Shown here one piece after another: positions 11,282-21,968 of a stretch of DNA of 64,000 nucleotides. Source of the stretch: Paragyromitra xinjiangensis (lineage: Eukaryota; Ascomycota; Pezizomycetes; Pezizales; Discinaceae); the NCBI GenBank assembly GCA_038503065.1, contig JBCAMK010000015.1:434001-498000 (forward strand), in the 5' to 3' direction. Positions within the stretch are counted from its first letter, which is position 1. Each line of letters starts with the position of its first letter. A model generated the notes under the pieces. It saw only the letters and a list, made by a program, of their open reading frames with translations. It searched no databases and was not told where the DNA came from. The translations under genes and the position numbers were made by a program.

Positions 11282-11543
11282 TTTCTTGAACTGGGGGATG
11301 AAAGGCATTGGGTTCGGCGCTTTGTTTGCTTTTTCTTTTAGATGGTGGTGGATATGGTCAGTCGTTCCTAGCATTAAGATATGAATTCATATGGAGAAGG
11401 CTTTCGTTTAAGATTTTTATTACAAGGGGAGGTGGAGATTATGATGGTGATATGTATTGGGTTGGAGGAAAAATTACTGTATTACTTTTCCATGGTGTTT
11501 AGTTTTCATGATGGTTTTGTCCCACTCGTTTCATCATGTACTG

Positions 11544-12174
11544 CTAAGAAGGAGATTCTGGGTTCAGGACCATTTCGCAGGTGTGATGCAGACTCTTCAG
11601 ATCGGTGACGACCTTCCCGTCGATGCCTGCGTTCCCAAACTTCCCGTAGCGGAGGTCACTGAGATCTCCAATTGTGACCTTGAGCTCTTCGAGTATCGTA
11701 TCACACTCTTTATCGAGTTTCTTAAACTCTGCGTCGAGATCGTCCGCGGCGGTATTCATCTGTTGCAACAGCTCCCTCAGCGGTAGTTTTGGCTCTGTGG
11801 GTGCTGCGCCAAAAAGCTGCCATATGTTAGTATATCCGTGAACAAAGGCACGGTACTCCGCAGGAGCCTACCTCAATGCCTGTCATCGCGTCATCATCAA
11901 TTCCCCGTCCCTCCCGTGCTTCCTTCTTTGCACCTCGTCGTTGCTTCGCACCAAGTCGAGCCTCAAATTGGATGTTCTTCTTGACACGATCACATGTTTT
12001 GTTCTGCTGGAGCTGGAGCTCACGGTAGAGGAGCTTGACCTGTGGGTTGGAACGCTTATCCTTTGGGAACAGCTCAGTGAATTGACGAAGCGAGATGATA
12101 TCCTGTAACGATGCGCGAGAGAGTAAAAAGGACGATAGAATGTCGTATTCCTGGGCGGTTGTGCTCGTGGCCAT
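11544..12174 (-). CDS. NKP2: Nkp2/Cnl2-family inner kinetochore protein
   Basis: Small subunit of the CCAN/COMA-associated inner kinetochore (Nkp2 in budding yeast, Cnl2 in fission yeast). Exons (minus) are 12174-11872 and 11816-11544, about 191 aa. The N-terminus carries the family signature: ILSSFLLSRASLQDIISL followed by RQFTELFPKDKRSNPQVKLLYREL, then a helical segment with VKKNI. The C-terminal exon (LREL..QMN...EFKKLDKECDTILEELKVTIGDLSDLRYGKF) matches the second coiled-coil half, including the conserved GDLSDLRYGKF-like end. The intron 11871-11817 has a good donor, an ACTAAC branch and a CAG acceptor. The ATG at 12174 gives the expected family start. An upstream in-frame extension lies in the shared promoter with EAF3 and is not used here. 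Confidence 0.87.
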
Positions 12175-12468
12175 GGTTGTTTGCCTGAGACTCCGCGACC
12201 TCGTGTCGTTTATTCGTGTGAATACCACAACGTTTCTGCCAGCAGCCACAAGGAAAATCACCGAGTGACTAATCGTGAAAGCAGGGTAACATCCTGCGTG
12301 GCCCTTCGGTTTAACTAACTAACGCGTCCTCCCAAGGATTCCCGGCGCGATCTCCCTTTCCCTTCCCTTTCTTCCAGCCTTTCCCTTTTTCCAACTCCCA
12401 GAGCGACCCCTCGGCACTTCCCTACCCCACCCCACGAGCGACCAGGAAACCCAACAGATCGACGAGCC
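12175..12468. promoter_or_regulatory. Divergent promoter NKP2/EAF3
   Basis: A 294-bp spacer between two divergent start codons, so it serves both genes. It has C/T-rich tracts on the EAF3 side (12348-12425). No specific factor site is assigned. Confidence 0.55.
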
Positions 12469-13641
12469 ATGCCCCCAGCAGCTGCGCAAAAGGTGCTCAC
12501 TTACGACGTGCAGGAGAGGGTTTTATGTTTCCACGGGCCTATGCTATATGAAGCTAAGGTACTGGAGGTTAAGAAATCGGACGACAAGAAGGAGCTACCG
12601 GAGTACAAGGTACACTATAAAGGGTGGAAGAATACGTGAGTGGGATTTTATGAGCTTCACCGTCGATTTTTTGAGGGATGAGGGGTTTGGAATTTGTTCC
12701 GAAACTGCTTTTTTTATGCAATTTACATTGCGGCAGACTAGCAGGGGGGGAGGGGGGGTTGTGGAGGAAGGGCTCTAGTCGTAAGATGTGTGTGTTTATA
12801 GGCGCGCTAACAGCTAGACGACAAACCTACAGGTGGGATGAGTTTGTCCCCGCCGACCGTCTCCGTAAAATGAACGAAGAAAACCTACGTCTTCAAAAGG
12901 AATTAAACGAGAACACGAAACCGACCTCCAACAAGCCAAAGCCGACGCCCGACTCCAAGAAAAAGATGACCTCGAAAGCGGGTTCCGAGGATCTTCCGTC
13001 CGGTTCCTCGACCACACTTCCACCACGCGGTCAAAAGCGCGGCCGCGAGCTCGAGATTGAAAAGGAGGAGGACTTCATGAAACGCCACGATGTTAAGATC
13101 AACATTCCGGACAACCTGAAGGCGCTTCTGGTCGATGATTGGGAGAATGTGACTAAGAATCAACAACTCGTCCCACTGCCGAGGGATTTGAATGTGAGCC
13201 AGCTACTACAGAAGTATCGAGAGAGCGTGCCGAAGAAGAGGGAGGGAAGCGCAGACGCGGATATTTTCGATGAGGTGATTGCTGGGCTGAAGCTGTACTT
13301 TGATCGATCCCTGGGGACGATTCTACTCTATCGGTTCGAGAGGCAACAGTATTTAGAAATTAGGAAGGAACATCCAGGAAAGGAGCCGAGCGAGATTTAT
13401 GGCGCAGAGCATTTGTTAAGACTGTTTGGTAGGCTCCCATGTGGTCAATTGAGAAAAGTATTTAATAGCTGATTCCCGCCAACTCGTGTTTTTCGTCGCA
13501 GTTTCAATGCCAGAACTTCTCGCGCACACAAACATGGATCCTCAATCCATCTTGAAACTCCGCGAGCACATCGAGAGCCTCATCTGTTTCTTGGCCAAGA
13601 ACCCAGAACAATATATATCCGCACATTATGAGAGTGGTTAG
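12469..13641 (+). CDS. EAF3: Eaf3/MRG15 chromatin protein
   Basis: MRG-family subunit shared by the NuA4 acetyltransferase and Rpd3S deacetylase complexes, which reads methylated H3K36. Exons are 12469-12635, 12833-13428 and 13502-13641 (about 300 aa). Residues 1-75 form the chromo-barrel domain (VLCFHGPMLYEAKVLE, YKVHYKGWK.TWDEFV), with the conserved GWKNTWD interrupted by a 197-nt intron. A basic linker leads to the MRG domain (IPDNLKALLVDDWE, LVPLPR, YGAEHLLRLF, VSMPELLAHTNMD, LREHIESLICFLAKNPEQY). The third exon ends at a TAG (13639-13641) just after HYESG. That TAG overlaps a weak GTTAGT donor, and splicing to 13762 would instead add GSDRN and stop at 13781. The two ends cannot be separated from sequence alone. 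Confidence 0.9.
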
Positions 13642-14490
13642 TGACAATTTCAATTCCCCTTCCCCCGATTTGACTTCTGCCCTTTTTTTATTTCATCGAA
13701 CCCGATTATATCTATCTACTATTTTTTTCATTTTTTCATTGATTATTTTGCGCTCCAATAGGTGGCTCTGACCGGAACTGACCTCTATCCAACTTTCGCG
13801 CGTACACACAGCTTCTCCGCGCTATATCGATCTTTCTAGAGGGGTATAGGGATTCTAATAAGGCGTTCGGGTTTATCATGAGCTGGTAGGAATGGCTGGA
13901 TTTTGTGGCTGGGCGGAAGTGGGGGAAGTAGCCATGAGGGTTGAATATTGTGTAGGATTTGTAAGATTATCTTGTGGATGGCTGCTTAGCAAACAAATAA
14001 CTGGGCTCTTAGGGTTGATGGCTTTATTTTCTAATCTGTTTCTCTTTCCCGCTTTTCTATTACTGTTTCTTCTCTTTTTTCCTGTTCGTAACTGTATTTT
14101 CTACATGATTATACTGGGAAAGTCAGCTGTTTCCTACAGGTTGTTTTTTTTTCTTATTGACTTGTAGAATAGGATACCTTCCTTCCCGAGCGCAGTCTTC
14201 CAAAGGGGCTATTTCACAGGTGAAAGCTTCTGGTGTCGGCCCTCCCGCGAGACGTTTCGAGTAGCTTATCTATAGAGTTAGTTTCTGTTGCAGCCCCTCA
14301 TTTTTGATATAAAGAAGGCCAGGACGTTAATTGGCTATACCCTATATTTCGATATGCTAAGCCGGGTTTTGGTCACACATGTAGTACAGACTGGCCGCAA
14401 TGGCTTCTTCAGCCGCAGAGCTATCCTTCAAAATAAGTCCAGTTCTGCTGTCTACATTACAACATTCTATCTTCACTAACGATATCTGGA
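13642..14490. other. Intergenic, EAF3 to STAND gene
   Basis: An 849-bp AT-rich spacer with T-rich runs around 13680-13740 and 14040-14160. It holds the EAF3 3' end and the presumed promoter of the STAND gene. No RNA gene or protein similarity is seen. Confidence 0.5.
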
Positions 14491-17400
14491 ATGGCTTCCC
14501 TATCTGGTGTCTACGAAAATGTGCTCGCAGGCTATGAAGAGCTGCATCGTCAAGGTAGGCTTAAGAGCGAGCAGCTTGCTATGATCAAAGGCAGGAATAA
14601 CATCAGCGACATCTTGAAGGACGTTGATCAGGCGAAAGCAAAGAATGAGTCGGAGAGGAAAGCCGTGATGAGGTTCGCCCACAAGATTACTCCGGGTTTA
14701 ATTTCGAGATTGGAACGGGTGTCACAGGTGGTGGAAGTAGCGGTAGCAGCCAGTAAGTACATATTCTGTTTTCGCTGCATTCGTTTGCATACCTCTAATA
14801 CTAGGTACAGAGCCTGAAATCGCGGCTTTAGTGTGGAGTGGTATCAAATTTATTGTTCTAGTATGCTCCTATTATGACGCATATGGGAACCATATACTTT
14901 GCAAATAAACATATTTTGACTGAAGTAGATATCTAGGGATATTCTCGATGTCTACAGCAAGGCTTGTGATATCGTGGAGAAGGTATCGCTCTGCCTAGAA
15001 CGGTTTGACGTGTACTACGAAGTCGTTGGGGTGACTACACTTCTTAAGTCACGATTCGTAACTTTCTACATCGATATTCTAAATTTCTGTCTGGAGGCGA
15101 TTGGGTTTTATACTCGAGGCAAGCTCAGTATGTCTCCAATAAAACTAGGGGTTCTTATATCTAAATAATCACAGAGACACTTGGTGCATCAATTTTGGGA
15201 TCCTTGAGCAAGCCTTTTGATGATATACTCCTCAAGATCGTCTCTCATGCGGACGAAATCGATAAAGCAGCTAATGCTGAGCACATGAGGATGACAAAAA
15301 GTGGTATGTTCAAATTAACCCATGAGAAGAGGTTAATCTAAACTAACTTCTCCTCAGGCTTTCAAAGACAGGGCAAGTGTTCTGGAATTAAACAGCCAAC
15401 CTGTGAATTATGATCTAATTATATTACAGCCCAAATAAACGACACTCTACCCTCTCCGCAATACAAGATTTTCAAGGTCCCCGATCTCCTCCATCGCCAT
15501 TTCACTGGTCGGGTCGAGCAACTTCAACAAATCAATCAGATGTTAACAGATTCACCTCAGAATTCCAAACGAATATCGATCTTCGGTATGCCTGGTGTTG
15601 GAAAGACTCAGGTTGCTCTCAAACATGTACACGAGAATAAGGACCTCTACTCGAATGTCTTTTATGTCCAGGCAACAGATAGGGAGCAACTTTATCGGGG
15701 ATACGAAACCATTTATGGTCTTCTTCAGCTGCCTGAATTTTCATCAGCTAACCAAGAACTGAAAATCGAGGGGGTTAAGAGATGGCTTATCAACAACCCC
15801 AATTGGCTTATTGTGTTCGACAATGTTGTACACGCCGACGCGGTTCGCGAATTTCTTCCTGTGGGTTCTACGGGCACTATCATTTTCACCATGCGCGACG
15901 ATGCCGCCGCCAAAGAGCTTGGGCTGGCAGGAAAGTTAGAACTCTTACCAATGAGCAAAGCCGATGGAATCGAATTGATACTTAGTATCTCGGAAATTCC
16001 AGCCTCGTCCGCTGATCCTGAAAGTCGCAGGCTGGCTGCTGACCTCAATAACGAACTTGGAGGCCTACCATTGGCGCTAGAGCAAAGTGCTGTATACCTG
16101 AACAACAGGCAATGGCCGCTAGAGAAATACCTTGATCTATTGCGAGCACAAAAAATCGAAACCCTTAAACTCGGGTCTGGGGATGAGAGTACGAGCTATT
16201 CGAAATTTTATTCATCGTTCAGTCTTGCTATTCAGGGTATCACACCAGCAGCGGTCATGGTCCTGAAAATCATTTCACACTTGGGCCACCAGGATTTGCC
16301 GCAGAAACTGTTTGACGATGGAGCATCTGGGTTGGTTGATTTCCTCAATAAACTCGAGCAAATACGGCCCACCCCGTCAGTGGAGGCGACCAGAAAAGGC
16401 AAAAAACCAAAACTTCGGTCCATGATTAGAGCACAAACCTCCCGCTTTCGAAGTGTGGGAAGTACTCCCCAGCACGCCTCCCATAATACACATTTGTACA
16501 GCCTCGCAGAAAGCAGTGCTGTTATAAGATCGCTTCGACAACTTTTTTCAGATACGGACGAGCTCGAAAAAGCGATACTATGTCTTCAAACCTCTGCGCT
16601 TATTCAGAGAAAAGCGAGAACCATTTGGATGCACGATCTTATTCGTGACTTGAGCGAAGATCTCATCGTTGCCTCGGAAAAGAAGATTTTTGCGGCAGCA
16701 GCAATTGTTATGACCAACAGTGCGATTCCTGCTAATTCCCAAGGCTACGAAATATTGCAAATACTCAAGCCCTTTGCGCTCCATATTGCCAACTCTTTCC
16801 GGCATACACAGTTCCAACAATTGCAGTTATTAGAGGGATATAATGCGGCATCTACTCTTGGTGAATACTATCATCGAGCTGCGTGTTATAATGAAACTTC
16901 GGACATTCTCAAACCTGTTCTGGCTGGAAGAGAGACAATCCTAGGAAGAGATCACCTTGAGACTCTTAACACGGTCCGCGCCATGGCCTTAGTATTCGAG
17001 AGCCAGGGAAAGTATGACGAGGCACAGAAATGGTACGAGCGAGTACTAGCTGGGAGGGAGGAGGCTCTTGGGAAGGATCACCCTGACACTCTTTGCACCT
17101 CACAAAACATGGCCTCGGTGTTCGAAAGCCAAGGGGAATACGACAAGGCATTGGAGTGGTGCGAGCGGACTTTAACTGGAAGGGAGAAAATTCTTGAAGA
17201 CAATCATCCCGCTATTCTTACCACTATTCATAGTATGGCTTGGGTATTCTGCAAAAAGGGTGAATACATTAAGGCAGTAGAGTGGAATAGGCGAGCATTG
17301 GCCGGAAGAGAAAAGGCTCTAGGAGAAGATCATCCTGATACCCTCGCCACCGTTCATAACATGGGCACGATTTTCAAGAACCAAGGGAAGTATAGCAAAG

Positions 17401-19166
17401 CCTTAGAGTGGTGTGAGCGGGCGCTGGCTGGAAGGGAAGAGGCCCTGGGGAAAGATCACCCTGTTACTCTTAGTACTGTCCACACCATGGCCTGGGTATA
17501 TCAGAACCAAGGGAAATATGCTAAGTCACTAGAGTGGCATGAGCGTGCCCTGGCCGGAAGAGAAAAGATCTTAGGGAAAGATCATCCTGATACCCTCGCC
17601 TCTATCCACCACATGGCTTGGGTATCCTTTGAGCTAGGGAAGTATCGAAAGTCACTAGAGTGGTTTGAGCAAGCGCTGGCTGGAAGGGAGAAAGCCCTTG
17701 GGAAGGATCACCCTCAAACTCTCAACACTGTACAATATCTGGCTGTGGTATTCAGAAGCCAAGGGAGGTATAACGAAGCACTGGAGATGCACAACCGTGT
17801 GCTGGCTAAGAGAGAGGAAACCCTCGGGCAAGATCACCCCCATACCCTTACCACTGTCGAAAACATAGCCTCGGTATTCATAAATCAAGGGGAGTATAGT
17901 AAAGCACTGGACTGGTATGGGCGGACTCTAGCTGGCAGAGAGAAAGCCCTAGGGAAGGATCATCTCGAGACCCTCAGCACAGTTCACAACATGGCCACAG
18001 TATTCATTGCGCAAAAGAGGTACGACGAAGCTCTAGAGTGGTGCAAGCGAGCCCTGGCCGGAAAAGAAAAAATGCTGGGGAGAGATCACCTCGATACTCT
18101 GGCTACTGTCAACAGCATGGCTTCTGCGTTTCAGCATCAGGGAGATTACGTCAAAGCACTTGAAAATTTCAAACGAGTGTTGGCCGGGGAAGAGAAAGTA
18201 CTCGGGAAGGATCATCCCAGAACCCTCACCAGTGTCTACCGAATAGCCTTAGTTTTTGGTAACCAAGGGAATTATAACGAGGCTCTAGAGTGGCTCAACC
18301 GAGTGCTGGTTGGAAGGGAGAACTTCCTAGGGAAGAGCCACCCTGATACCCTCGCCATTATCCACAGCATAGCTGTAGTACTCGGCAGCCAGGGGAGGTA
18401 TAGCAAGGCACTAGAGCGGTACGGACAGGCGCTGGCCGAACAAGCGAAAACGCTGGGGGAGGATCACCCTTGTACTCTCATCACCGTTCATAACATGGCC
18501 TTGGTGTTCGACCGCCAAGGCGATTATAGCAAAGCTCTAGAGTACCACACACGGGCATTGGATGGAAGGAAGAAAATTTTCGGAAAAGATCACCCTGATA
18601 CCATCGCCGTTGCCCACAACACAGCCTTAATTTTCGAAAACCAAAAGAAGTACTGTAAAGCTATAGAATGGTACATACGGGCGTTGGCCGGGCAAGAAAA
18701 AGCCCTGGGGAAGGATCACCCTGACACTCTCGCTATTGTCCATAGCATAGCTGCAGCGTTTAACAACCAAGGGAATTACAGCAAAGCTCTGGAATGGTAC
18801 AAGCGGGCACTAACTAAAAGAGAGGAAGTCCTGGGAAGGGACCACATTGATACTCTCACTACCGTGCACAATATGGCTACAGTATTCAGTCACCAGGGAG
18901 AGCACGGCATGGCGCTGGAGTTGTACGAGCGGGCGCTCGTTGGGCAAAGAACAATTCTAGGGAAAGATCATCCTAATACCCTCCTGGCAGCCAGAAACTT
19001 GGCCTCGGCATCCGAAGAGTTGAGAAAAGCACACCCGATCTCCTCTTACCGCTATTTAGGCGTTTTCTCTTCTGAAATTTCCCCCGGAGGCACACATCTT
19101 TTAATCTACTTTTTTTCTTTCTTCATTTTATTGGTTTGCGGTGTTTATGCAAACTATTGGTATTAA
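14491..19166 (+). CDS. STAND NTPase: helical N-domain, NB-ARC, 17 TPRs
   Basis: Large NLR-like signal-transduction ATPase of the fungal STAND class, associated with non-self recognition and regulated cell death. Proposed exons are 14491-14752, 14811-14860, 14929-15127, 15175-15303, 15358-15372 (15 nt) and 15430-19166, about 1463 aa. Residues about 85-210 resemble the fungal NACHT-associated helical domain DUF7708 (AALVWSGIKFIV...ILNFCLEA). The NB-ARC domain carries P-loop GMPGVGKT (15585-15608), kinase-2 WLIVFDNV, RNBS-B-like GTIIFTMRD and GLPLALEQ. A winged-helix region follows, then 17 TPR motifs of exactly 42 aa (LAGREKALGKDHPDTLATVHNMA type). The last 25 residues are strongly hydrophobic, a possible tail anchor. 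The exon-2 acceptor is ambiguous (TAG 14804 or CAG 14810, both in frame). Effector output is unknown. Confidence 0.88.
16917..19010 (+). repeat. 17 x 126-bp TPR-coding repeats
   Basis: The GA(T/C)CA(T/C)-containing core (G-K/R-D-H-P motif) first occurs at 16950 and last at 18966. The 2016-bp interval is exactly 16 x 126 bp, so all 17 units keep a perfect 42-codon period with no indel. Units share short identical blocks but are diverged overall, so this is an old, register-locked array and not a fresh expansion. Confidence 0.9.
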
Positions 19167-19929
19167 AAGAGGATGTTGGGGGGTATTGTGAGCTGTGGCT
19201 TGAATTCAGGTGAATATCGTTAAAGGTACAGAGGAGATGAATTGGGTGCATTTGGCCTTCCGTTCAGTCGGGTAGGGCTTGTTATATCTTATCTACTGTT
19301 TTTGGAATACGGTCCTAGAAAGCCTCGACATCCAAAGGAAGACGGGAGGATGTTGATGGGATTTCATTAGTAATTTTGTCTACCTTCTAAGAGGCTTTTA
19401 TTCTGTCTTATTTCATTATTCGTTAGGGAGGTTTACCCACGGCGTAGTTATGCAATATTTATTCAGTTATTCAGTTATGATCGCTGTTATATACAAGCGA
19501 ACCAAGCCGATGATGATTGTGATATCTAAGAGTATACACCGATTGTAGCTGTAATCGATGCTGAGCGAGCTTGATTTAGTGCAAACCAGAAATTCGGCAG
19601 AAAGTATCAGAAAAGTAGTTAATATTCTCAGAGCTCCCGGGAGGAATCAAAAATACCGGATTATATTTCTATCCAGTAGAGTTTAGTATTACAGAGTCTA
19701 AATTTCTGTATATGTAATTATATTTGCGCGCCGTTGCGGTGAATGATAGATTGTCAAGCCCCACCTTGGCGATAAGGAGAACGTCCGATAAGAAGACGTG
19801 CCCCGCATCCAGGTATGCATGGTCACCTCACAAGACAGATGAAACTAAACCATACAACGCTCTCGACAAGTAAAAGTCCAACAGAAACAATATTCTGTAT
19901 TCCTCGAGCTTAATCCAAATCCAATAAAA
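19167..19929. other. Intergenic, STAND gene to ureG
   Basis: A 763-bp AT-rich spacer with the STAND 3' end and the ureG promoter. No coding or RNA feature is recognised. Confidence 0.5.
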
Positions 19930-21124
19930 ATGTCTCACGTACACGATCACTCGCACGACCTCCACAACCACGGCCATGACCACGAGATCCTTGATGGCCC
20001 AGGGTCATACCTGGCCCGTGAACCTCCGATTATCGACGATCGTGACTGGAACGAACGCGCATTCACTGTTGGGATTGGAGGGTATTTGTTTTCTTCCTGA
20101 GTTATCTTATCATTATTCTACAGGAATTTGTTAAACTGACGAACTTTGGTGTGAAGGCCTGTAGGCTCGGGGAAGACGGCACTGATGCTAGAGCTGTGCA
20201 AAGCCCTAAGGGATCGCTTCTCTATCGCCGCAGTTACCAATGACATCTTTACAAAGTCGGTGTACCCATTAGCCATTCAGCTCTTAGCTACACTAAGATC
20301 TAGAGGAATTGCGAGCTGGAGTGATGCGATTCGAGCTAACCTTGGTTGTATAGGGAGGACCAAGAGTTTCTTGTTCGACACCAGGCTCTCCCCGCTGAGA
20401 GAATCAAGGCAATTGAGACTGGCGGTTGTCCTCACGCCGCGGGTAATTATCTCCCTGCATCTAATTATCGACTGCGGCTATCGCTAAATACAGTAATACT
20501 GTCTAGTGCGCGAAGACATCAGTGCAAACCTTCAAGCTTTAGAAGATCTCCATCGTGAATTCGACACCAAGATGCTCCTTATCGAGAGTGGTGGTGACAA
20601 CCTTGCGGCGAATTATTCAAGGGAGCTGGCGGATTTTATCATTTATGTTGTAAGTGTTGATCCTTCTACGTTTCGCCCTATTTTTCATATGGCTTACTAC
20701 CTTTTTCTCCTACTATCCCATGTCCCCAAGTACTGCTAGTAGGTCGTTGACAAACTGATCCCCTAGATTGATGTCTCCGGGGGGGATAAAATACCCCGCA
20801 AGGGTGGCCCCGGAATAACCCAATCTGATCTTTTAGTGGTTAACAAAACCGATCTCGCGGAAATTGTTGGTGCAGATCTTAATGTGATGGACCGGGACGC
20901 AAGAAAAATGCGGTTTGTACACCTTCTTTCCGTTCCCCCGATCTGAGAACACAATTTCACGTCCTTGAAAGGATAAAATATCAAAGACTAACGCACGGCT
21001 CACGGACAGAGAGGGAGGCCCCACCATATTTGCTCAAGTCAAGAACGGGAAGGGCGTGGGTGAAATTGTGGATTTAATTCTCTCCTCTTGGAGGGCTAGT
21101 GGAGCGTCTGGGCCTAGCCTTTGA
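19930..21124 (+). CDS. ureG: Urease accessory GTPase UreG
   Basis: SIMIBI-class GTPase that delivers Ni2+ for urease maturation. Exons are 19930-20081, 20157-20255, 20354-20442, 20507-20649, 20767-20912 and 21010-21124 (about 247 aa). The His-rich N-terminus ([17 protein letters not shown]) is the metal-binding tail usual in eukaryotic UreG. P-loop GPVGSGKT spans the first splice junction. The remaining signatures are [23 protein letters not shown](V)REDIS with the conserved Cys-Pro-His nickel site, [30 protein letters not shown], the NKTDLA G4 motif and [15 protein letters not shown]. The donor of intron 2 is weak (GTCGGT) but is the only one that gives TKED. All motifs are intact, so a functional urease system elsewhere in the genome is expected. 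Confidence 0.95.
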
Positions 21125-21582
21125 GAATACATAAGAGGGAAATGGACCTTCGTGTCTTTCTTGTTACTTACTAATTGCTGATATTGTAAGGTTATCTGGA
21201 AGACTCACACACTGGTGCATCTTACTATTGTGGTTCCTATGCGAAATGACCATTGACAAGGAAAATTAAAGACCTTTGGCCTTGGCCTTGGATTTGATCG
21301 CTGAGCATAGTTTGGATTTGAGATACTTCAAACAGAGGAGTTCCCAGGTACGAGGTTCGTGGTGGTGGATAGTTTCGTATGTCCTGAACAGGTAACTTCG
21401 GCTGGATACTCGGACCCATTATCGTATAGCTCCACTTTACATTCAGGGAAGTTTTCAGCCTTTGAGCTTACTCACTGAATATCACCGTAGCTCCTACAAG
21501 ATCTGATCTGATGGCGGTGGGTATGGCTTCATTTGTCTAACACATACATAAACATTCAATCCACCTGATCCTTAAACCCCAT
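21125..21582. other. Intergenic, convergent ureG/CVNH 3' ends
   Basis: A 458-bp spacer between converging genes. Nothing beyond short spurious frames is visible. Confidence 0.5.
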
Positions 21583-21968
21583 TTACACGAAGACAAGGTT
21601 TCCGTTTTCATTCTCGACACGTTCAGACAAGTTCACATCTGCATCTTGCCACTCTCCTTCCTCATTTCTCAAGCGAGCTCTCAGAACAGGGACAGCCCCT
21701 CCGCCCTCAATGCCAAAGTGAACATTCTCTGCTGATTCGGTGAAGTTTTCACCACCCCAATGAAAATGGCCTGTTCAAAGCCAGATGTTAATTTCGACGT
21801 CCTTTGATTCAAGCGTAAATACTGACCATCTTGGTTGCCGAGAATATGATCAAGATTAAGTTCGGTGTGATTCTCAGAACCATCTTCGCGGCGGGCATTG
21901 CCGATGAGCCAGGTTTGGCCGTTACGATTCTCGACATGTAGATTCTCGGATGAAAGATGGAAGGACAT
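21583..21968 (-). CDS. Cyanovirin-N homology (CVNH) lectin
   Basis: Small lectin of about 109 aa, from exons (minus) 21968-21827 and 21770-21583. It has the tandem-repeat architecture of CVNH domains: repeat 1 contains SFHLSSENLHVE..., LIGNARREDGSE, LNLDHILGNQDG, and repeat 2 contains FHWGGENFTESAENVHF, VLRARLRNEEGEWQDADVNL, ENENGNLVFV. The intron falls exactly between the two pseudo-symmetric halves (GNQDG | HFHWGG), a natural module boundary. No signal peptide or disulphide cysteines are present, so it is probably cytosolic, like filamentous-fungal CVNH proteins, which bind oligomannose. Its biological role in fungi is unsettled. Confidence 0.9.

Noticed and set aside
20785..20805. AAATACCCCGC string in ureG shared with the MITE terminal repeat
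   Set aside because: It is simply the codons for the conserved KIPRK motif of UreG. No flanking TIR similarity.
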